Assembly (NCBI GenBank): GCA_003505905.1
Contig: DNXM01000158.1
Location: 967 to 8,513, forward strand
Source: Oscillospiraceae bacterium
Lineage (GTDB): Bacteria; Bacillota; Clostridia; Oscillospirales; Acutalibacteraceae
Direction: 5' to 3'
Length of the DNA stretch: 7,547 nucleotides
A program made the translations under genes and the position numbers. A model generated the notes under the pieces. That model saw nothing but the letters and a program-made list of their open reading frames with translations, made no database searches and was not told the DNA's origin. Positions 1-5,986 of the stretch are shown here, piece by piece. The first letter of the stretch is position 1, and each line of letters opens with the position of its first letter.

Positions 1-42
1 ATAAGTCAAATATTTTTTCAGAAATATATCAAAAGAAACAAG

Positions 43-771
43 TCAGTCAATTTCCAGCAAAATATGTTTTCCGTTAAGCCGACCCGCAATGCGCTCAAAC
101 GCCCGCATCGCCTTGGTCTTCTCCTCCATTTTTCTTCCCCGGCTCATGCCGAAGGACACGGAGGGATCCATGGGAACCACGCCGAGCAAACGCAAATGCG
201 TCAAATCAATGACTTCGTCAATATTCAGCAGTTTTCCTTTGGAAACGGACTTGGAATCAAAGCGGTTGATTATTAAACGGCTGTCCTTCACGCCCATGCG
301 TGCCAAGACATCCGCCGCAATTTGTCCGCTTCGGACACACACCTCATCGGGCGTTGCCACGAGGATTCCGAAATCGGTCGAAGCCGCGGCAAGCTCTAAT
401 CCGAGCCCGATTCCCGCAGGCGAATCAAAAAGAATGAAATCGTATGAGCTTTCATAGCTCTGCATCAAATTCCGCATGGCTTCGGGGGTATACGCTGCCT
501 CGAAATCGCTCGGCGCACACAGCAGCGGCAGTCCTGCCGCCGTTTCGGTAACCGCCTGTGAGGCTTTACAGCGTTTTTGAATGACATCGCCCCAATGGAA
601 CAGCATATCTGCGCCCGCACCGAGAATCAAATCCAAACTGCGCAGTCCGATATCGCAGTCAACCAGCAGAACACGCAAGCCGCTTTGCTTCAGCGCCATG
701 GCAAGCCCTGCCGAAACCGATGACTTGCCGACGCCGCCCTTTCCCGAGGCAATTACAATTTGCTTTGCCAT
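43..771 (-). CDS. MinD-like P-loop ATPase (ParA/MinD superfamily), no C-terminal membrane helix
   Basis: This is a 242-residue ATPase of the MinD/ParA superfamily. A deviant Walker A motif (GKGGVGKS, residues 10-17, with the signature lysine K11) is followed by the MinD-type switch I stretch DCDIGLRSLD (38-47) with D38 and D40. The Walker B region ends at D116 in FDSPAGI. The body aligns by eye with MinD up to the final helix (AFERIAGRLNG). It then stops, about 25 residues before the end of Bacillus MinD, so the amphipathic membrane-targeting sequence is missing. The start chosen is ATG at 771, because GAGGAG lies 7 bases upstream; an in-frame GTG at 786 would overlap the ACT gene and lacks a site. 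It is the last gene of the paaK-ACT cluster, 11 bases after the ACT stop. No minC, minE or parB is visible. Its role is unknown: division-site selection is doubtful, and a cytosolic ATPase acting on a partner protein is possible. Family call is sure, function is not. Confidence 0.85.
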   Translation of the reverse strand: MAKQIVIASGKGGVGKSSVSAGLAMALKQSGLRVLLVDCDIGLRSLDLILGAGADMLFHWGDVIQKRCKASQAVTETAAGLPLLCAPSDFEAAYTPEAMRNLMQSYESSYDFILFDSPAGIGLGLELAAASTDFGILVATPDEVCVRSGQIAADVLARMGVKDSRLIINRFDSKSVSKGKLLNIDEVIDLTHLRLLGVVPMDPSVSFGMSRGRKMEEKTKAMRAFERIAGRLNGKHILLEID

Positions 772-778
772 AAATCCG

Positions 779-785
779 CTCCTCA
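779..785 (-). promoter_or_regulatory. Shine-Dalgarno of the MinD-like gene overlapping the ACT stop codon
   Basis: On the minus strand the ACT gene ends in TGA (785-783). The last two bases of that stop form the beginning of GAGGAG (784-779), followed by a 7-base spacer and ATG at 771. A ribosome terminating on the ACT gene would sit on the next start site, which implies translational coupling. This site decides the ATG at 771 over the overlapping GTG at 786. Confidence 0.7.
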
Positions 786-1214
786 CATTGCTTCCAGCTC
801 ATTCTGTGTGAGCAAACGAATTCCTCGGCTGTTCAACGCCTCAATCGCCTTTTCGTTATCCGTTACACGAAAAATCATGTAGGCAACATCTTTTCGGCGA
901 GCCGTAAAAGCGTACATATATTCCACATTGATGTCGGCTTCCCGAAGTGTGCGGAGTATCTGATACAGTCCGCCGGGTGTGTCCGGCAATTCAACGGCAA
1001 GCACCGCCGTCACGGAGAGAATATAGTTTTCCTCCTTCAGCACACAAGCCGCTTTGTAGGAGTCGTTGACAATCACACGAACAACGCCGAAGGTTTCGGT
1101 TTCCGCCACGGAAAGCGCACGCATATCAATTTGGTTGCGGTTGAGCACTTCCGTGAACCTTTCAAGTGAACCGGGGGTGTTTTCGACAAAAGCCGAAATT
1201 TGATTGACAGTCAT
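783..1214 (-). CDS. Tandem ACT-domain protein, probable amino-acid sensor paired with PaaK
   Basis: A small cytoplasmic protein of 143 residues made of two ACT domains and nothing else. The first covers about residues 3-68, with the ligand-loop motif NTPGSL at 12-17. The second covers about 70-137, with DTPGGL at 78-83. ACT domains bind small ligands, typically amino acids, at dimer interfaces, and each has the expected glycine in the loop. Stand-alone tandem-ACT proteins of this type are commonly encoded beside phenylacetate-CoA ligases in anaerobic bacteria and archaea, which matches the gene 28 bases upstream. A role as an aromatic-amino-acid sensor or allosteric partner of PaaK is inference. 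Two ATGs compete: the one at 1220 is only 2 bases from the AAGGAGG site, while that at 1214 is 8 bases away, so 1214 is preferred. There is no DNA-binding or catalytic domain. Confidence 0.87.
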   Translation of the reverse strand: MTVNQISAFVENTPGSLERFTEVLNRNQIDMRALSVAETETFGVVRVIVNDSYKAACVLKEENYILSVTAVLAVELPDTPGGLYQILRTLREADINVEYMYAFTARRKDVAYMIFRVTDNEKAIEALNSRGIRLLTQNELEAM

Positions 1215-1222
1215 TTTCATAG

Positions 1223-1229
1223 CCTCCTT
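1223..1229 (-). promoter_or_regulatory. Strong Shine-Dalgarno (AAGGAGG) deciding the ACT gene start
   Basis: A perfect AAGGAGG lies in the gap between the paaK stop codon and the ACT gene. The first ATG (1220) is 2 bases downstream, too close for normal initiation. The second in-frame ATG (1214) is at an 8-base spacing. The second is therefore the likely start, giving a protein beginning MTVNQ rather than MKMTVNQ. Confidence 0.7.
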
Positions 1230-1242
1230 GCATCAAGCTGAA

Positions 1243-2544
1243 TCAATACAGGTTGCGTTTATCAAGAATGCGAACGGCTTTGCCCTCACTGCGTTCAATC
1301 GTTTTCGGGGCAACCAAACGCACCTTGGCATAAATGCCGATCATGGCCTTCATTGCCTCAATCAATTCCTTCTCCTTAACGGAAATGGCACTGAGCGAAT
1401 CGGAGAACATTTCGGGGGTCATTTCCACATTCACTTCAAGAATATCGCTGTTGTGCTCACGGCTGACAATGATTTGATAGTTCGCCGGATAGCCTTTGTT
1501 AATCAAAACCGATTCAATCTGAGATGGAAAAACATTGACGCCCTTGACGATAAGCATATCGTCGCTTCGACCCATCGGCTTGGACATCTTGCGGAAGGTG
1601 CGTCCGCAGGAGCAGGTTTCGTTGGTGATAACACAAATATCCTTGGTACGATAGCGCAGCAAGGGGAACGCTTCCTTTGTGATGCTGGTGAAAACCAATT
1701 CGCCCTTTTCGCCGTCCTTGAGCACCTCACCCGTTTTGGGGTTGATGATTTCGGCAATGAAATTGTCTTCGTTAATGTGCATACCCGTTTGGGCAGAGCA
1801 TTCGTAAGCGACACCGGGACCCGAAATTTCGGTCAAGCCGTAAATGTCGTATGCCTTGATGCCGAGCTTCTTTTCAATATCGCTGCGCATTTCCTTTGTC
1901 CACGCCTCGGCACCGAAAATGCCCGCTTTCAGCTTCAATTTATCCTGCAAGCCACGCTCTTCGATGGTTTCCGCCAAATAAGCCGCATATGACGGTGTGC
2001 AGCACAGCACGGTTGCACCCATATCAAACATAAACTGAATCTGACGGTCGGTACTGCCCGAGGACATGGGCATGGTGAGCGAGCCGAGCTTGTGCGAGCC
2101 GCCGTTCAAGCCGGCACCACCCGTGAACAAGCCGTAGCCGTAGCTGATTTGCACCACATCATCCTTTGTGCATCCCGCCGCAACAAGCGCACGGGCACAG
2201 CATTCATCCCACATATCAATATCGTGCTGTGTGTAAAACGCAACGACACGCTTACCGGTTGTTCCGCTGGTGGAATGAATACGGACGGCGTCATGCATCG
2301 GCACCGCCAAAAGACCTGCGGGATAGGTTTCACGCAAATCATCCTTTGTCAAAAACGGAAGCTTATGCAAATCCGCAACGCCTCGGATATCGCCCGGCTC
2401 AACGCCCTTTTCTTTCATCAGGCTGCGGTAGTATTCCACATTTTTGTAAACATGGTTAACGGTTTTAACCAAGCGTTCATCCTGCCAAGCACGAATTTGC
2501 TCTTTGGATGCACACTCTTTTTCGGGTGAAAAGTACTTTTCCAA
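1243..2544 (-). CDS. paaK: Phenylacetate-CoA ligase (aryl-acid AMP-forming CoA ligase)
   Basis: A 433-residue member of the ANL adenylate-forming family, close to the usual length of PaaK. It activates phenylacetate, or a related arylacetate such as indoleacetate, with ATP and then CoA to give the aryl-CoA thioester in the cytoplasm. Motifs in order: the phosphate-binding loop STSGTTGKR (91-99), YGLTE (235-239) for adenylate binding, the ribose-contacting aspartate in YRTKD (D302), a CSCGR pair of cysteines (311-315) as in many anaerobic PaaKs, the hinge GRSDD (325-329), and a C-terminal domain with the catalytic-type lysine K422 in EGKAVR. The start is TTG at 2544, preceded by a purine-rich but imperfect site (AGGGAAGAG); the N-terminus matches the family without extension. 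It leads a three-gene minus-strand cluster. In many anaerobes this gene accompanies iorAB for arylpyruvate/arylacetyl-CoA conversion, but those are not in this window. The exact acid substrate cannot be read from sequence. Confidence 0.93.
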   Translation of the reverse strand: MEKYFSPEKECASKEQIRAWQDERLVKTVNHVYKNVEYYRSLMKEKGVEPGDIRGVADLHKLPFLTKDDLRETYPAGLLAVPMHDAVRIHSTSGTTGKRVVAFYTQHDIDMWDECCARALVAAGCTKDDVVQISYGYGLFTGGAGLNGGSHKLGSLTMPMSSGSTDRQIQFMFDMGATVLCCTPSYAAYLAETIEERGLQDKLKLKAGIFGAEAWTKEMRSDIEKKLGIKAYDIYGLTEISGPGVAYECSAQTGMHINEDNFIAEIINPKTGEVLKDGEKGELVFTSITKEAFPLLRYRTKDICVITNETCSCGRTFRKMSKPMGRSDDMLIVKGVNVFPSQIESVLINKGYPANYQIIVSREHNSDILEVNVEMTPEMFSDSLSAISVKEKELIEAMKAMIGIYAKVRLVAPKTIERSEGKAVRILDKRNLY

Positions 2545-2580
2545 TGTTTCTCTTCCCTTTCTTTGTCTGGGTTACATTTA

Positions 2581-2609
2581 ATCATAACAAAATTTGCAAC
2601 TGTTGTAAA
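2581..2609 (-). promoter_or_regulatory. Sigma-A-type promoter of the paaK-ACT-MinD-like cluster
   Basis: On the minus strand TTTACA (2609-2604) and TATGAT (2586-2581) are separated by exactly 17 bases. A TG one base upstream of the -10 gives an extended -10 element. Transcription would begin near 2574, leaving a leader of about 30 bases before the paaK TTG. No convincing terminator separates it from the mannosidase gene upstream, so some read-through is possible. Confidence 0.7.
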
Positions 2610-2610
2610 T
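2592..2610. promoter_or_regulatory. Operator-like 19-bp near-palindrome inside the paaK promoter
   Basis: Two 9-base arms, ATTTGCAAC and GTTGTAAAT, flank a single central T and differ from perfect symmetry at one position. Looser symmetry extends outward (CAAAAT at 2588-2593 and ATTTTG at 2611-2616, with a one-base offset). The element covers the spacer and the -35 of the paaK promoter, the classic place for a repressor. With a one-base loop and AT-rich arms it would be a poor RNA hairpin, so a dimeric DNA-binding protein is the more natural reading. The regulator is unknown and no regulator gene lies in the window. Confidence 0.45.
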
Positions 2611-2639
2611 ATTTTGAACCAAATTAAGCGGATTATCTG

Positions 2640-5600
2640 TTATTCCCGTTCTCCCGGCTTGCGGTAACGATTCAAATTCAAATCAAAATCCATGCGGTTG
2701 AGTTTGAACTCCTTTTGAAAGCGGAACTCGCCGAGCATTTTTTCAAAACGGTTAAGCTTGGAGTATTCCTCCTCTTTCGGGTCATACAAAAAATCAAACT
2801 CACGCTTATCCAACTCATCGTATAATGCGCAAGCCGTTTGACATTCTGTCTTGCCCTTGACCGCCGTTGCGGAAAGAATAATAATATCCTCATCGTTCGG
2901 CAAAGTGATTTGCGTTGCACCTGCGGTCGGAATGAAATACTTATAGAAACAGGCAATCGCTCCGTAAGCATCGCCGCTCGCTTTGTGCACATGGGTCATC
3001 ATCAAACCGAGCGTTTCTTTCTTGATATAGCCCGTTTCACCCAACGCATAGAGATCCCATGCACCGAAATTTTCCCGAGCGGAAAGAATATTGCAGGCAA
3101 ACAACTCCTCGCCAACCGTAAAGTATACTTGCTTGTCATTTTTGGCAGATGCCGCCAAAAGATAGATTCCGTCTGCATTGGCATCGACCGCAACGGTTTG
3201 ACCGTTACAACGAACGGCATTCACGCCGTTTTTTGCTAAATCGAACGGCACGCCGCCGCAAACCAAATGCTCGGGAATCAACCGCTCCGACAAGCTGCAT
3301 CCGTCCATCACGCCGTCGGCACGATGCTCGTCTGAGCTTGATACAGCGAGGTTTTTCGGCAATTCAACCGCCGAATAAACGGGCTTCGCAACGGTGATTT
3401 CCGCTTTTTTCGGGGTAATGGCAAAGGTGCGAACGGCAAAGGGAGCTAAATCAAACACCAACGCACCGTCTTCAACGACAGCGTCCGCCAAATAGCGTTC
3501 ATCTCCCGTGGTTTCCTCGGCAGATTCGATTCCGTTTGCAAAGTAAAGTTTAACAGCTTTACACTCTTTTTGCGTTCCCTCATTGACACGGACGATGATT
3601 TTGTCGCTGTCCTGTGCTTTTTTGATGCAGCGAACCTGTACGGAACGGTCGCTGACCGACATAAGAGAAGCTTTTTCGTTCAGCACACCGCTGTGGCAGT
3701 CCGTTACAAAAACAGTCATGGGCTGATTGAACTCATTGGCTTGCCGCTGCGTGTCGGAATCCTTCCAATCGCCCTCGTGCGGATAAATCGAGAAACCGAA
3801 ACGGTTCAGCCCCAAGTCAAGGAAATTCATTTTGCTTTCTTCTTTGTAGGGATTGCGGGGTGTATGAACGCAGGTCAAGCGCAAAGTCGAATCGTTCGGT
3901 TTATCCCAACCGACACGACTGTCGCTGAACACGCTGACACCGAAGGATTTGTCTTCTTTTGTCAAATCCGCCCACATTTGCGCCGGGAACTCATACAAAC
4001 GGCGTGTGTCGTTGTTGCGTTCAATCGCACCGAGCCCCAAATCAAATGTTGCAATCGGATTAGAGGAAGCCAGCGGGAACGAAGCCTTCAACAGCGTACG
4101 GGGACTGCGCCACTCCACCTCATTTTGAACATCCACACGCTCGGCACCCGCATCAAGCGAAACCGTTTGCGTGAAGGTACTGCCTCTTGCGGTGCGGATT
4201 GTTTTGATTGAAACACGGGACTGACCGTAATCCTCCAAAACAAACTTCGGCTGTGCGGCGCTGCAAACAGGCTCTGCCATGACTTCCTTATAATTCAACT
4301 CCCAAGCAGGCCAAGCTAAGCTGCCGTCATAGGCAAACAAATCCATTTTGATTGGTGCGCTCAACGCTTCCCTGCCGGTCTTTTTATCCAAAATCGAACA
4401 AATATCGCCCTGTGAATTAAAACGAACCACCAAATTTTCGTTTTCGAGCATCCGCTCGGTCACCTTGAGTGTTCCGTTCACAGTGGACACAGTGTCGCTC
4501 GGGCGAATATCATAAACCGCATAGCCGACAGACGGAACGGCAGCGGTGAAGGTAACCGTCAATTTGCCACCGCTGCGTTTCACCTGGGACGGCACTTCGT
4601 TGCCCTTGGCATCAAACACACGGGCAAACGGCTTTTTGCCGATTTTCAGCGAAGCACTGACACTGCCGACACGCTCCGCCGTATTTTGCACAGGGTTGAA
4701 CACCACCACGGGGGTACCCTCGGCAAAGGAGGTATCAATCGCACGGACAATATGCGAAGCGGACGCACGGTATTCCTCGGCAAACCGATTGAGTGCCAGA
4801 CAATAATCGTTCCAATTCCGCTTGTAGCATACATTCATTGATGTACCCGTAATATCGTCATGGAACTGATGAGCAATGGTGCGTTTCCACGCCTCATCGA
4901 GCATCTCCTGCGGATAATCCGCACCCAACTGCATCGCTCCGACACTTGCACGCTCGGCGGCATCCGCCAGCAATTCACAACGGCGGTTGAAGCGTTTGCC
5001 CTGTGTGCGGGAGGTATAACTGCCGACAGCATGGTCGGTGAATACAAGCTCATTCTTCCACTTCGGCATCTTTTCTAACTGTTCGGGAGTCAATTCAGCG
5101 TCCATATCACGGAAAATCCGATCCGTTGAGGCGCAATAGACATCCTCTTTGCTGTACTTATTCTGTCGCTCTTCAATGCAGGCATTGAGCACCGAATCAA
5201 CCTTCGGCGCACCGCCGCAATCGCCGACACCGTGCAGGATTTCGGCAAACGGCAAATCGTAGCGTTTCATGTTGTCATGCACTTTTTTGCGCACAGCCGG
5301 GTTTTCACGCACGGATTTGAGCACAAGCGTATAATCCTTGGCATCCAGTGAGGCATAAATCCACTTTCCGTCAACGCCGTACCAACGACCCAAGTCAAAC
5401 GGAATGCCGTAGGCAGAGCTCCACATCAGCTTTTGCGTGGTAAAGCCACGCAAACCACAATGCGCCGCAACACTGGGCAACGCCCAACCGAAGCCGAAGC
5501 AATCGGGCAAATAGATATCGACACTCTCCTGCCCGAAGGTTTTGCGGAAATAGCCGTTACCGTAGGTGATGTTGCGGAAGAGTGCCTCGGGTGACGGTGC

Positions 5601-5876
5601 ATTGACATCGCCGTTTTCAAAGCAGCTGCCGGATACCAGCCATCTGCCCTGCGCCGCATACTCTTTCAGCGTTTCAAACTCGGTCGGATAGTATTCCTCC
5701 ATCAGTTCATAGCGGTAGCTTCCCTCAAAGCTGAAACGGTATTCGGGGAAGCGCTTGAACAAAGCAAAGTTATCTTTCATGGTTTTGGGGAGATGCTCAC
5801 GCAGAGTCGTTTCAAAATCCCAATTCCAAGATGTATCAAGATGTGAGGTTGCAACCGTATAGATTTTTGCACGCAT
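2640..5876 (-). CDS. Glycoside hydrolase family 38 alpha-mannosidase, cytoplasmic
   Basis: A 1078-residue retaining, metal-dependent alpha-mannosidase that removes mannose from alpha-mannosides. The N-terminal catalytic domain (about 4-290) opens with SHLDTSW, whose H12 and D14 match the family's zinc ligands. The nucleophile is expected at D125 in LPDCFGFG. The helical middle domain (about 293-380) carries HDDITGTS, with H339 as the probable remaining zinc ligand. A long beta-rich region follows (about 420-830). A further C-terminal beta-sandwich (about 870-1010, with stretches such as GIYLLAAS and GYIKKE) resembles the extra domain of some bacterial GH38 enzymes, and a charged tail closes the protein. 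There is no signal peptide, so the substrate must be imported. ATG at 5876 is chosen because GGAGG lies 8 bases upstream and the protein starts right at the fold. It is divergent from the symporter gene; no sugar transporter is adjacent. Natural linkage specificity cannot be told. Confidence 0.92.
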   Translation of the reverse strand: MRAKIYTVATSHLDTSWNWDFETTLREHLPKTMKDNFALFKRFPEYRFSFEGSYRYELMEEYYPTEFETLKEYAAQGRWLVSGSCFENGDVNAPSPEALFRNITYGNGYFRKTFGQESVDIYLPDCFGFGWALPSVAAHCGLRGFTTQKLMWSSAYGIPFDLGRWYGVDGKWIYASLDAKDYTLVLKSVRENPAVRKKVHDNMKRYDLPFAEILHGVGDCGGAPKVDSVLNACIEERQNKYSKEDVYCASTDRIFRDMDAELTPEQLEKMPKWKNELVFTDHAVGSYTSRTQGKRFNRRCELLADAAERASVGAMQLGADYPQEMLDEAWKRTIAHQFHDDITGTSMNVCYKRNWNDYCLALNRFAEEYRASASHIVRAIDTSFAEGTPVVVFNPVQNTAERVGSVSASLKIGKKPFARVFDAKGNEVPSQVKRSGGKLTVTFTAAVPSVGYAVYDIRPSDTVSTVNGTLKVTERMLENENLVVRFNSQGDICSILDKKTGREALSAPIKMDLFAYDGSLAWPAWELNYKEVMAEPVCSAAQPKFVLEDYGQSRVSIKTIRTARGSTFTQTVSLDAGAERVDVQNEVEWRSPRTLLKASFPLASSNPIATFDLGLGAIERNNDTRRLYEFPAQMWADLTKEDKSFGVSVFSDSRVGWDKPNDSTLRLTCVHTPRNPYKEESKMNFLDLGLNRFGFSIYPHEGDWKDSDTQRQANEFNQPMTVFVTDCHSGVLNEKASLMSVSDRSVQVRCIKKAQDSDKIIVRVNEGTQKECKAVKLYFANGIESAEETTGDERYLADAVVEDGALVFDLAPFAVRTFAITPKKAEITVAKPVYSAVELPKNLAVSSSDEHRADGVMDGCSLSERLIPEHLVCGGVPFDLAKNGVNAVRCNGQTVAVDANADGIYLLAASAKNDKQVYFTVGEELFACNILSARENFGAWDLYALGETGYIKKETLGLMMTHVHKASGDAYGAIACFYKYFIPTAGATQITLPNDEDIIILSATAVKGKTECQTACALYDELDKREFDFLYDPKEEEYSKLNRFEKMLGEFRFQKEFKLNRMDFDLNLNRYRKPGERE

Positions 5877-5913
5877 AACCGATTCCTCCGTGGAAGTGAA
5901 TATAATCGAAGTT

Positions 5914-5921
5914 ATTATAAT
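5914..5921. promoter_or_regulatory. Shared palindromic -10 element of the divergent mannosidase/symporter promoters
   Basis: The octamer ATTATAAT equals its own reverse complement, so it presents a perfect TATAAT to both strands: plus 5916-5921 and minus 5919-5914. The minus reading gives a start near 5907 and a leader of about 30 bases to the mannosidase ATG. The plus reading gives a start near 5928 and about 60 bases to the symporter TTG. Good -35 hexamers are lacking on both sides; the minus side has only T-rich sequence at the right distance. A second TATAAT on the plus strand lies at 5901-5906. An alternative plus promoter is TTGAAA (5930-5935) with TATAAA (5951-5956), but its spacer is a short 15 bases. 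Confidence 0.5.
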
Positions 5922-5986
5922 ACATTCTATTGAAAATAAAAAGCAAATTTTATAAATAAGCGAAAAAATGTTGGAGGGAACTCGAT

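Noticed and set aside
1..42. AT-rich stretch after the MinD-like gene with a 6-bp ATATTT/AAATAT inverted repeat.
   Set aside because: The stem is short and AT-only, with no U-tract on the minus strand, so it is not supported as a terminator.
772..786. GTG start at 786 for the MinD-like gene, overlapping the ACT stop codon.
   Set aside because: No Shine-Dalgarno precedes it at a workable distance, and the ATG at 771 has GAGGAG 7 bases upstream and gives the standard MinD N-terminus.
1204..1992. A 262-codon open frame on the plus strand opposite paaK.
   Set aside because: It is antisense to a clearly conserved ligase; its translation has no recognisable motif, and it begins inside the ACT gene without a proper start site.
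2545..2639. Terminator for the mannosidase gene in the gap before paaK.
   Set aside because: No GC-rich hairpin followed by a T-run is seen on the minus strand; the only inverted repeat there fits an operator better than an RNA hairpin.
3570..4211. A 213-codon open frame on the plus strand opposite the mannosidase.
   Set aside because: Antisense shadow of a conserved coding region, with no ribosome binding site and no family resemblance.
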